Below are positions 15,976 through 22,149 of a DNA stretch of 25,347 nucleotides, in pieces. Location of the stretch: positions 54,703-80,049 of the forward strand of contig HF986704.1 in NCBI GenBank assembly GCA_000433175.1, in the 5' to 3' direction. Position 1 is the stretch's first letter. Each line of letters starts with the position of its first letter. This DNA comes from Prevotella sp. CAG:1058. Lineage in GTDB: Bacteria > Bacteroidota > Bacteroidia > Bacteroidales > Bacteroidaceae. Under the pieces are notes generated by a model. The model was not told the DNA's origin. It searched no databases and saw nothing but the letters and a program-made list of their open reading frames with translations. The position numbers were made by a program, and so were the translations under genes.

Positions 15976-16070
15976 AAAAAAGAGAGCGGCCAATTGACCG
16001 CTCTCAACCAACACAAAAACTAAACTAGACTTAATTTGACGTAATCGGGATTTTCACAAACCCTGAATAG
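15976..16070 (-). ncRNA. Candidate small RNA (promoter plus intrinsic terminator) between aroC and the TraB gene
   Basis: On the minus strand, a full promoter (16077-16106) is followed by about 95 nt with no ORF, an internal GGGTTT/AAATCCC hairpin (around 16045) and an intrinsic terminator: GAGAGCGG (15998-16005 complement) pairing with CCGCTCTC (15982-15989 complement), then six Ts. The start site is estimated from the promoter. Alternatively it is an attenuated leader for the TraB gene, 107 nt further on, or the terminator serves aroC. Confidence 0.45.
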
Positions 16071-16076
16071 TCTTTG

Positions 16077-16106
16077 CAAAATTAGAAAAATTATTTGATT
16101 TGACAA
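16077..16106 (-). promoter_or_regulatory. Promoter downstream of aroC driving the candidate small RNA
   Basis: On the minus strand, TTG (16104-16106), 19 bp, then TAATTTTG (16077-16084) is a complete Bacteroidetes promoter. It lies in the intergenic region with no start codon soon after it. Confidence 0.6.
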
Positions 16107-16147
16107 TGTATTTGGTGTCAAAATTACCCCCCCCGAGTGTTAAATTT

Positions 16148-17224
16148 TTATAACACACAAGTTCTTCCTAATAAATACAAGTCAAGCAACGTCATTGAAG
16201 CCATCGCCTCGACAATGGGCACTGCACGCGGTAATACGCACGGATCGTGTCGTCCGCGTGCCTTAATGATGGCGGGATTGCCATGATTGTCAACGGTTTG
16301 CTGTTCTTGCAGCAGTGTTGCAACGGGTTTGAAGGCGACCTTGAAGTATATGTCCATACCGTTGCTGATGCCACCCTGGATGCCTCCGCTTCTGTTGGTT
16401 CTTGTAACAATATGTCCGTTTTCACTTGTAAATATGTCGTTGGCCTGGCTTCCGCGCATGGCTGCGAGCGCAAACCCTGCGCCGAACTCAACTCCTTTTA
16501 CGGCGTTGATGCTTAGCATGGCGTAGCCCAAGGCTGCGTTCAGCTTGTCGAATTCGGGCTCGCCTATGCCTGCCGGGCAGCCTTTCACCACGCAGGTTAT
16601 GGTACCGCCTACCGTGTCACCCTTGGCCTTTACTTCCCTTATCAGTCGTGCCATTTCCTCCGCTTTTGCTGCATCGGGGCATCTTACAATGTTGCTTTCG
16701 GCCAGCGACAGGTCGTATTTGCGGTAGTCGTCGTCAAGCGATATGTCGCCTACTTGCGAAGTGTATGCCTGTATGCTGACGCCGATTTTGTTTAATGCCA
16801 GCTTTGCCAGCGCGCCTCCCACGCAGCGGCTTATGGTGATGCGTGCCGATGAGCGTCCGCCGCCGCGGTAGTCGCGTGTACCGTATTTGCTTGTGTATGT
16901 GTAGTCGGCGTGCGACGGGCGGAACATGGTGCGCATCTCTTCATAGTCTGACGAGCGTTGGTTGGAGTTCCTTACGATGAATCCTATCGGGCAGCCTGTT
17001 GACTTGCCCTCGAACACGCCGCTCAGTATCTCTATGCGGTCAGGTTCGTTGCGGTCTGTTGTTATTGCGCTTTGTCCTGGGCGCCGCCGGTTGAGTTCGT
17101 TTTGGATGAAGTCCGTGTCTATTTCTATCCCGGCCGGGTAGCCGTCGACTACTCCGCCGATTGCTTCACCGTGGCTTTCGCCGAATGTTGTGAGGCGGAA
17201 TATGTGGCCGAATGTGTTGCGCAT
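16148..17224 (-). CDS. aroC: Chorismate synthase
   Basis: This 358-residue enzyme makes chorismate from 5-enolpyruvylshikimate-3-phosphate with reduced FMN, the last shikimate-pathway step. Signature segments are [103 protein letters not shown], and [20 protein letters not shown]. Start and length match the family. Upstream only a poor -7 match (TACATTTC) is seen. Eight consecutive C bases lie 13 nt past the stop, at 16127-16134. Confidence 0.98.
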   Translation of the reverse strand: MRNTFGHIFRLTTFGESHGEAIGGVVDGYPAGIEIDTDFIQNELNRRRPGQSAITTDRNEPDRIEILSGVFEGKSTGCPIGFIVRNSNQRSSDYEEMRTMFRPSHADYTYTSKYGTRDYRGGGRSSARITISRCVGGALAKLALNKIGVSIQAYTSQVGDISLDDDYRKYDLSLAESNIVRCPDAAKAEEMARLIREVKAKGDTVGGTITCVVKGCPAGIGEPEFDKLNAALGYAMLSINAVKGVEFGAGFALAAMRGSQANDIFTSENGHIVTRTNRSGGIQGGISNGMDIYFKVAFKPVATLLQEQQTVDNHGNPAIIKARGRHDPCVLPRAVPIVEAMASMTLLDLYLLGRTCVL

Positions 17225-17294
17225 GATTTATTGGTGGGTGAAAATATGGGTGGTTTGAAATGTATTTAGAGTCAGATGGGTATAATAATGAATT

Positions 17295-17362
17295 ATGGGA
17301 AATGAAAAAGTCAGTCACGCATGTTCGTCAGTCTTGCATTCGTTTGATTTTTCATTTCCCAT
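17295..17362 (-). terminator. Terminator-like inverted repeat after slyD
   Basis: ATGGGAAATGAAAAA (17295-17309) and TTTTTCATTTCCCAT (17348-17362) pair perfectly over 15 bp. On the minus strand the loop contains GACTGAC twice. It begins 22 nt after the slyD stop and ends about 70 nt ahead of aroC, so it probably separates the two transcription units. Confidence 0.65.
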
Positions 17363-17384
17363 TATTCCGTTGTTTTCGTTTACG

Positions 17385-18029
17385 TCAGTTGTGGTGGCAG
17401 CATCCGCCGTCCTTGTGCCCGTGGTGCCCGCATCCTTCACCGTTTCCGTTGTGGTGTCCGCAGCATCCGCCTTCATGCTCGTGGTCGTGGTGTCCGCAAC
17501 ATCCGCCTTCATGCTCGCCGCAGCAGCATCCGTCGCCGTTGAGGCGGTTCAAGAGTCCCTGTATTTCTTCGTTCGTGGCCTCGCGTGCCTCTACTACATG
17601 TCCCTTGAAGTTCAGCGTCTTGCCGGCCAGAGGGTGGTTAAGGTCAACGGTAACCTTGTTCTCGTCTACGTTGAGCACTTTTGCGAAAAACCTGTTGCCG
17701 TCGTCGTTTTGCAGCGGTACGATGGCGTCCTTATATATGTTTTCGTGGTCGAAGTGACCGTTGATGCAGAATATGTTCCTGTCAAGGTCTATCACGTGTT
17801 CCTGCTCGTAGTCGCCGTATGCGTCGTCCTTTTGCAGGGTGAAGTCGAATGTTGCGCCGGTTTCGAGTCCTGCTATTTCCTTTTCAAAAGCATCGAGCGT
17901 TATGCCGTAGCCGCTGATAAACTGGAACGGCTCTTTGTCGGTAGCCTCTTCGACAAGCTCGCTTACACCGTTGTCGACAGTGTAAAGTTTGTATGCCACC
18001 GCAAAGTATTTGTTAAGATTATTTTCCAT
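17385..18029 (-). CDS. slyD: FKBP-type peptidyl-prolyl isomerase of the SlyD type with metal-binding tail
   Basis: I start at the ATG at 18029 (MENNLNKYFA; 214 residues). The longer frame runs into the promoter and is unrelated in sequence. The FKBP core (GVSELVEEATDKEPFQFISG, ITLDAFEKEIAGLETG) is split by the insert-in-flap chaperone domain (YGDYEQEHVIDLDR to VTVDLNHPLAGKTLNF). Residues 165-214 form a Gly-rich tail with 10 Cys and 12 His, including two perfect EGGCCGHH repeats (174-181, 186-193) and degenerate copies. SlyD tails bind nickel, zinc and other metals and supply Ni to hydrogenase in E. coli. No hydrogenase is nearby. It is cytoplasmic. A TATCTTTG promoter box lies 28 nt upstream. 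Confidence 0.93.
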   Translation of the reverse strand: MENNLNKYFAVAYKLYTVDNGVSELVEEATDKEPFQFISGYGITLDAFEKEIAGLETGATFDFTLQKDDAYGDYEQEHVIDLDRNIFCINGHFDHENIYKDAIVPLQNDDGNRFFAKVLNVDENKVTVDLNHPLAGKTLNFKGHVVEAREATNEEIQGLLNRLNGDGCCCGEHEGGCCGHHDHEHEGGCCGHHNGNGEGCGHHGHKDGGCCHHN

Positions 18030-18056
18030 TTTGCTGTTTTTGTTTGTTTTTGACGG

Positions 18057-18064
18057 CAAAGATA
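18057..18064 (-). promoter_or_regulatory. Promoter -7 element of slyD
   Basis: TATCTTTG on the minus strand, 27 nt before the slyD ATG. The -33 region has only a weak TTCG-like match. Confidence 0.6.
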
Positions 18065-18174
18065 GTGCAAAATTTTGATTGGGCGAAATAAAACGGTGAT
18101 AGTTTTCGTTTTGTCGGATGGGGTGGCGGCCGGCTGTTGCTTGTACGCTGGTTTTCAAGTGAAAAACGCCGCGT

Positions 18175-18262
18175 TTGCAAAAGGTGGCCTTTTACGTTGC
18201 AAGAGGTTACCTTTTGCGCCCTGAAAGATGGCCTTTTACAGCCTGAAAGGATACCTTTTGCA
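18175..18262. repeat. 88-bp intergenic array of four 22-bp modules (copy C)
   Basis: The modules are 18175-18196, 18197-18218, 18219-18240 and 18241-18262. Half-sites read AAAAGG/CCTTTT, AAGAGG/CCTTTT, GAAAGA/CCTTTT and GAAAGG/CCTTTT. All four right halves are intact, making this the most regular copy. Modules 1 and 3 share the centre TGG and modules 2 and 4 share TA-rich centres. It lies 145 nt upstream of slyD and well upstream of the divergent small secreted protein gene. Confidence 0.85.
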
Positions 18263-18548
18263 TTTCCACGTGTTTTTACCGGTTTCTTGTCGGGTGTTTC
18301 CCTTTGTTTTAACGCGTGTACATGGGCGTGCGTGCGGGTTGGACATGCTTGTCGGTTGCACGCCGTCACGGCTTTTTTGCTGACAATGTCGTGGCATCGT
18401 GAAGTGTTTTGTTACCATGTGTGACAAAACTGTTTCAGTTTATGACAGAATTACATGTTTGGCTGACATATCTTCGCAATATAAAAGCTGAATTGTTGAT
18501 TTAAGTCAAAAAAGTAAGCTGTTAACGCAAACAGCGTGATGTTTTTGA

Positions 18549-18578
18549 TTGCCGGATGCGGAAATGGGCGTATATTTG
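18549..18578 (+). promoter_or_regulatory. Promoter of the small secreted protein gene
   Basis: TTG (18549-18551), 19 bp, then TATATTTG (18571-18578) is a complete -33/-7 promoter. It gives a leader of roughly 95 nt to the ATG at 18681. Confidence 0.75.
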
Positions 18579-18680
18579 CACCGTCGAAAGACAAAAGAGT
18601 TAATTAATTTAGGATAACGGGCGGAAGTGATTCGTGAGAAAAGTGCCAAGCCCAAAGGTAAAAAGAAAATTTTAAGGATT

Positions 18681-19043
18681 ATGAAAAGATTGTTTTTAAC
18701 CGTCGTAGCTGTGCTCAGCATGACTATGACATTTGCGGAGAACGAAAAGTTGAACAGCGTAGAAAACGCTAACGCCTACAACATGGCTGTTAACTATGAC
18801 AGGCTTGCAGACTGCTTGGGTCTCTCGATGGATCAGGCAGAGGCGGTGCAAGACATTCATTCCTCTTTCTGCGCTGACATGATGAACGCAGCCGGCGCCA
18901 ATGCTGACGAGCGTGAAAGCATGGTTAAGAAGGCAGTTGAAAAGGACCTTAAGTACATGCGTTACGTGCTGACACAAGACCAGTATCGCAAGTATCTCAT
19001 GCTGCTTAACGCAACATTCAACAACCGTGGTTTGATTAAGTAA
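18681..19043 (+). CDS. Small exported protein with an LTxxQ-like C-terminal motif
   Basis: I start at the ATG at 18681, which has AAGGA 7 nt upstream and opens a signal peptide (MKRLFLTVVAVLSMTMTFA, about residues 1-19). The earlier start at 18627 puts a charged stretch before it. The mature protein has about 100 residues and looks all-helical: YDRLADCLGLSMDQAEAVQD, IHSSFCADMMNAAG, ESMVKKAVEKDLKYMRYVL, then TQDQYRKYLMLLNATFNNRG. The LTQDQ near residue 97 resembles the LTxxQ motif of Spy/CpxP periplasmic proteins, but the similarity is short. Cys45 and Cys64 could form a disulfide. It is monocistronic with its own promoter and terminator. The function is unknown. Confidence 0.82.
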   Translation: MKRLFLTVVAVLSMTMTFAENEKLNSVENANAYNMAVNYDRLADCLGLSMDQAEAVQDIHSSFCADMMNAAGANADERESMVKKAVEKDLKYMRYVLTQDQYRKYLMLLNATFNNRGLIK

Positions 19044-19065
19044 TTTCTAAATGTATAGTAAAGGT

Positions 19066-19100
19066 GCCGCCATGCCGCAAGACATGGCGGCTCTTTTTTT
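19066..19100 (+). terminator. Intrinsic terminator after the small exported protein
   Basis: GCCGCCATG (19066-19074) pairs with CATGGCGGC (19083-19091) around an 8-nt loop, followed by TCTTTTTTTT. Confidence 0.93.
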
Positions 19101-19102
19101 TG

Positions 19103-19150
19103 CCTAATCATTATTAGGTATTTGCACAAACCCTATTTTTAGGTATTGCA
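19103..19150. promoter_or_regulatory. Operator-like repeats ahead of flavodoxin
   Basis: There are two dyads, CCTAAT-CATT-ATTAGG (19103-19118) and CCTA-TTTT-TAGG (about 19132-19143), plus a near-exact direct repeat TTAGGTATTTGCA / TTAGGTATTGCA (19114-19126, 19139-19150). The TAATCATTATTA core resembles the right part of a Fur box. The second repeat overlaps the flavodoxin -33 element. Iron control of flavodoxin is common, but which regulator binds here is inference. Confidence 0.5.
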
Positions 19151-19176
19151 GTGTTGTCTTGTTTCCCATAACTTTG
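19146..19176 (+). promoter_or_regulatory. Promoter of flavodoxin-DUF2023
   Basis: TTG (19146-19148), 20 bp, then TAACTTTG (19169-19176), 39 nt before the flavodoxin ATG. This is a complete -33/-7 match. Confidence 0.78.
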
Positions 19177-19215
19177 CAAACGTGAAACAGTTACAATATC
19201 TAAAATAGAAACAAA

Positions 19216-19719
19216 ATGGATAAGACATGTGTTATTTACGGTTCCTCGACTGGGACATGCCAGGCTATCGCCGAAAAAATAGCCTGCAAGTTGGGCGTTG
19301 CCGGGACAGACGTTTACGATGTGGCAGGCATTTCGGCCGAAACGGTCGGCGCGTATAAGAACTTGCTGCTCGGCACTTCGACATGGGGAGCGGGCGAGCT
19401 TCAGGACGACTGGTACGACGGATTGGAAAAGCTGAAGGGTGCTGACCTGTCGGGCAAGACTATCGCCCTCTTCGGCTGTGGCGACTGCGAGTCGTACGGC
19501 GACACGTTCTGCGGGGCGTTGGCCGAGATTTATGAAGGCTTGAAGGGCAGCGGTGCCAAGTTCGTAGGGCAGGTTCCGGTCGACGGATATACCTTCGGCG
19601 ACTCGGCTGCAGTTGTTGATGGAATGTTCTTGGGACTTGCGCTCGACGACATAAACGAAGACGACAAGACCGACGGGCGCATCGATGCGTGGGTCGAGGA
19701 AATAAAAAGCTCTCTCTGA
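19216..19719 (+). CDS. Flavodoxin (long chain)
   Basis: This 167-residue electron carrier binds FMN in the cytoplasm and can replace ferredoxin. The phosphate loop is YGSSTGTCQAIAEKI (residues 8-22). LLLGTSTWGAGELQDDWYDG supplies the Trp that stacks on the flavin ring. FGCGDCESYGDTFCGALAEI followed by the inserted VPVDGYTFGDSAAV strand shows the long-chain type, with the ring-contacting Tyr in the ESYGD loop. Acidic content is high, as expected. The closest named relative is FldA/FldB-type flavodoxin. It is followed 32 nt later by the DUF2023 gene and preceded by operator-like repeats consistent with iron or redox control. Confidence 0.95.
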   Translation: MDKTCVIYGSSTGTCQAIAEKIACKLGVAGTDVYDVAGISAETVGAYKNLLLGTSTWGAGELQDDWYDGLEKLKGADLSGKTIALFGCGDCESYGDTFCGALAEIYEGLKGSGAKFVGQVPVDGYTFGDSAAVVDGMFLGLALDDINEDDKTDGRIDAWVEEIKSSL

Positions 19720-19751
19720 TTTTAACCATAACAAGCAAGGAGGACAGCAGT

Positions 19752-20114
19752 ATGCAAACCGGAGTATTACCGCCTGACATGAAGGTGCTGATGAATCATA
19801 TTTACGAATACAAGAAGGGCGTGAGGCAGATGGTTCTGTTCACGTTCAACAAGAAGTATGAGGAATATGCCACTTCACGCCTGAAGCGGCAGAAAATCAA
19901 TTACCTTATCTATCCTGTGGGTAACGACCGGATGAATTTGTTCTTCGGTCGTGAGGAATGCCTCGCTGCTGTCCGCCTTATGATGGGCAGGCCGCTCAGC
20001 CTGCTTTCGCCTGAAGAAGACTTCATTCTCGGAGCAATGCTCGGTTACGACATACGCGTGCAGTGCGAGAGGTATTGCGAACGTAAGTGCCGTAGTTGCA
20101 GGCAGGCGCAATGA
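19752..20114 (+). CDS. DUF2023 family protein with C-terminal cysteine cluster
   Basis: I start at the ATG at 19752, which has a strong AGGAGG site; the earlier frame overlaps flavodoxin. The 120-residue protein begins LPPDMKVLMNHIYEYKKGVR and continues QMVLFTF, INYLIYPVGNDRMNLFFG, PLSLLSPEEDFILGAMLGYD, fitting the DUF2023 family often found beside flavodoxin in anaerobes. It ends CERYCERKCRSC with cysteines 105, 109, 113 and 116, a spacing able to bind metal or an iron-sulfur cluster. Position and likely cotranscription with flavodoxin suggest a partner or regulator in electron transfer. The activity is unknown. Confidence 0.85.
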   Translation: MQTGVLPPDMKVLMNHIYEYKKGVRQMVLFTFNKKYEEYATSRLKRQKINYLIYPVGNDRMNLFFGREECLAAVRLMMGRPLSLLSPEEDFILGAMLGYDIRVQCERYCERKCRSCRQAQ

Positions 20115-20477
20115 CCTGTCCATGAATGTGAGTTTAATGAAGTGTGATAAACTTTGTTTTTTAGTAATCTTGTTCGCTAAATAAATTCATAATGTTTTTG
20201 TATATCTGATAAGGAGCCGGCTGTGAAGTCGGCTTCTTGCGTGTCTGTGTAGGCGTTTTGTAATGAGGCAGTATTGGTGCTTGTTTTCAGGTTTTTATAT
20301 GCAGGGCGCATGTTGATGACAGAATGGTAAATATTATGCCGTTTTTCTTGCGTAAACGGATTAAAATGCGTATCTTCGCAAATAGGAAACAACGTTAAAT
20401 GCAGCTGTCCGGCATCGCCTTCAAGACGGTTCCATATCAGCGTGCCGACATACCTTGAAACTATAAATTATAATATT
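20115..20477. other. 363-nt non-coding gap
   Basis: It contains an imperfect GGAGCCG/CGGCTTC hairpin (20213-20238) that may terminate the flavodoxin operon, and the promoter at 20348-20378. A 71-codon minus-strand frame (20177-20392) has no recognisable content and is probably chance. Confidence 0.5.
20348..20378 (+). promoter_or_regulatory. Promoter of the NfeD-SPFH pair
   Basis: TTG (20348-20350), 20 bp, then TATCTTCG (20371-20378), one mismatch from TAnnTTTG. The leader to the ATG at 20478 is about 90 nt. Confidence 0.5.
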
Positions 20478-20927
20478 ATGATAGATTATTTCGCCGCCAA
20501 CTTATGGCAACTTTGGGCCTTGGTTGTAATAGTATGCCTGATTTTAGAGATTACTTCGGGCGACTTTTTCATCTTGTGTTTTTCCATTGGAGCGCTCGTG
20601 TCGGCTGTCATAGCGGCAGTGGGAGGCAGTTTCGCCGTGCAATTGGAGATTTTCGCGGTTGTGTCGGTTCTCTCTTTGTTCTTCATAAGGCCGCGGCTTG
20701 TCAAGCGGCTTCACGGCAAACGGCGCGAAAGGTTGAGCAATGCCGATGCGCTGATAGGACGTGTAGGCAAGGTGAGCGAGGCCATCGAGAGCAATGGCTA
20801 CGGCCGTGTAGCCATCGACGGGGACGACTGGAAGGCTGTTTCGGCCGACGGTTCTTACGTTCCGTTGGGGCAAAAAGTGCGTGTGGTAGGCCGCGAAAGC
20901 ATTATAATAACGGTTGAGCCGGCTTGA
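20478..20927 (+). CDS. NfeD family membrane protein
   Basis: I start at the ATG at 20478 (MIDYFAANLW; 149 residues) rather than a GTG at 20442. Three hydrophobic segments (about 11-26, 30-47 and 54-70) are followed by a basic stretch (RPRLVKRLHGKRRER). A C-terminal OB-fold NfeD domain (ADALIGRVGKVSEAIES, GRVAIDGDDWKAVSADG, LGQKVRVVGRESIIITVEP) faces the cytoplasm. This is the short NfeD1b-like form without the ClpP-like protease domain. Such proteins pair with SPFH proteins, and one follows 137 nt downstream. The joint role is thought to be membrane microdomain organisation. Confidence 0.92.
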   Translation: MIDYFAANLWQLWALVVIVCLILEITSGDFFILCFSIGALVSAVIAAVGGSFAVQLEIFAVVSVLSLFFIRPRLVKRLHGKRRERLSNADALIGRVGKVSEAIESNGYGRVAIDGDDWKAVSADGSYVPLGQKVRVVGRESIIITVEPA

Positions 20928-21064
20928 GTGGATTGGCGTGCCGGATGCTGGTGGAGCGTCATGCAGGTCCTGGCGGAGTTTAGGGGCGATAGCCATGCGT
21001 GCCGGACAAACCGCATTTGTGAGTTTTACAGCTTGTAATAAGTAAACTATAATATATTAAGAAT

Positions 21065-22018
21065 ATGGACATCTTCATTTACGTACTTATCGCGCTGGTT
21101 ATCTGCGCGCTTGTGTTGGTCAAGAAAAGTCTTGTCATCATTCCCCAGTCGGAGACCAAGATTATCGAGCGTCTCGGCAAGTATTATGCCACGTTGAAGC
21201 CCGGCATCAACATAATCATTCCTTTCATCGACCGTGCAAAGGAAATCGTTACCGTGCGTCGCGGCCGTTATGTGTATACCGATTCCATCGACTTGCGCGA
21301 GCAGGTGTACGACTTCGACAAGCAGAACGTAATCACCAAGGACAACGTACAGACCCAAATCAACGCCCTGCTTTACTTCCAGATAGTCGACCCGTTCAAG
21401 GCCGTGTATGAAATAAGCAACCTTCCGAATGCAATAGAGAAGCTGACGCAGACCACGCTGCGTAACATCATTGGCGAACTTGAGCTTGACCAGACGCTCA
21501 CTTCGCGCGATACCATCAACACGAAGCTGCGCGCCGTGCTCGACGATGCCACCAACAAGTGGGGCATTAAGGTAAACCGTGTCGAGCTTCAGGACATAAC
21601 TCCGCCCGAAAGTGTGCTTCAGGCTATGGAAAAGCAGATGCAGGCCGAGCGTAACAAGCGTGCCACCATCTTGACGAGCGAGGGCGAGAAGGCTGCCGCC
21701 ATACTTAAATCAGAGGGCGAGAAGACTGCCATCATCAACAAGGCCGAGGCCGACAAGCAGATGGCAATACTTAATGCCGAGGGTGAGGCGCAGGCCCGCA
21801 TACGCAAGGCAGAGGCCGAAGCGATAGCCATAGAGAAGATAACCGAGGCCGTAGGTAAAAGCACCAACCCTGCCAACTACCTGCTGGCGCAGAAGTACAT
21901 ACAGATGTTGCAGGAGGTGGCTACGGGCGACAAGACCAAGACCGTTTACCTGCCGTACGAGGCTACCAACCTTATGGGCAGCATAGGAGGCATAAAGGAT
22001 TTGTTCAAGTCGGAGTGA
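21065..22018 (+). CDS. SPFH/Band 7 (stomatin/paraslipin-like) membrane protein
   Basis: This is a 317-residue protein. Residues 3-19 form an N-terminal membrane anchor. The SPFH domain (about 20-190) reads VIIPQSETKIIERLGKYYAT, LKPGINIIIPFIDRAKEIVT, DNVQTQINALLYFQIVDPFK, then TLRNIIGELELDQTLTSRD. Residues about 190-275 form a Glu/Ala-rich coiled coil with repeats TSEGEKAAAILK / KSEGEKTAIINK / NAEGEAQARIRK, typical of stomatin oligomers. The end, LPYEATNLMGSIGGIKDLF, is conserved in this subgroup. It follows an NfeD gene as usual for the family. Proposed roles are membrane microdomain scaffolding and quality control with membrane proteases. Confidence 0.95.
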   Translation: MDIFIYVLIALVICALVLVKKSLVIIPQSETKIIERLGKYYATLKPGINIIIPFIDRAKEIVTVRRGRYVYTDSIDLREQVYDFDKQNVITKDNVQTQINALLYFQIVDPFKAVYEISNLPNAIEKLTQTTLRNIIGELELDQTLTSRDTINTKLRAVLDDATNKWGIKVNRVELQDITPPESVLQAMEKQMQAERNKRATILTSEGEKAAAILKSEGEKTAIINKAEADKQMAILNAEGEAQARIRKAEAEAIAIEKITEAVGKSTNPANYLLAQKYIQMLQEVATGDKTKTVYLPYEATNLMGSIGGIKDLFKSE

Positions 22019-22059
22019 TTTTAATTGAAAGTTGGTATATCCGTATGGAAAATAATGCT

Positions 22060-22067
22060 TACCTTTG
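22060..22067 (+). promoter_or_regulatory. Candidate promoter -7 element of the epimerase-like gene
   Basis: TACCTTTG matches TAnnTTTG, 82 nt before the ATG at 22150. No clear -33 TTG at 19-20 bp. The leader carries a tandem TTCCTGG repeat and the palindrome AAATTGCAATTT. Confidence 0.5.
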
Positions 22068-22149
22068 TCGTGTTTTAAGATGGAACGGACGGAGATAAGC
22101 TATTTCCTGGTTCCTGGTTGTCAAATTGCAATTTAAGAAATAAGGAAAA

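Larger units (their letters stand above)
18030..18680. other. 651-nt non-coding gap with a 22-bp-module array and two promoters
   Basis: It holds the slyD promoter box (18057), array copy C (18175-18262) and the promoter of the small secreted protein (18549-18578). Between 18263 and 18548 I see no gene, RNA or clear structure. Confidence 0.6.

Noticed and set aside
17315..17512. Thr/Asp-rich 65-codon minus-strand ORF
   Set aside because: It is an off-frame reading of the Cys/His/Gly repeat tail of slyD and the following hairpin.
18175..18262. CRISPR array
   Set aside because: Units are contiguous and near-palindromic with no unique spacers, there are only four units, and no cas genes are present.
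20177..20392. 71-codon minus-strand ORF
   Set aside because: No start signals or recognisable domains; it overlaps the promoter of the NfeD gene.
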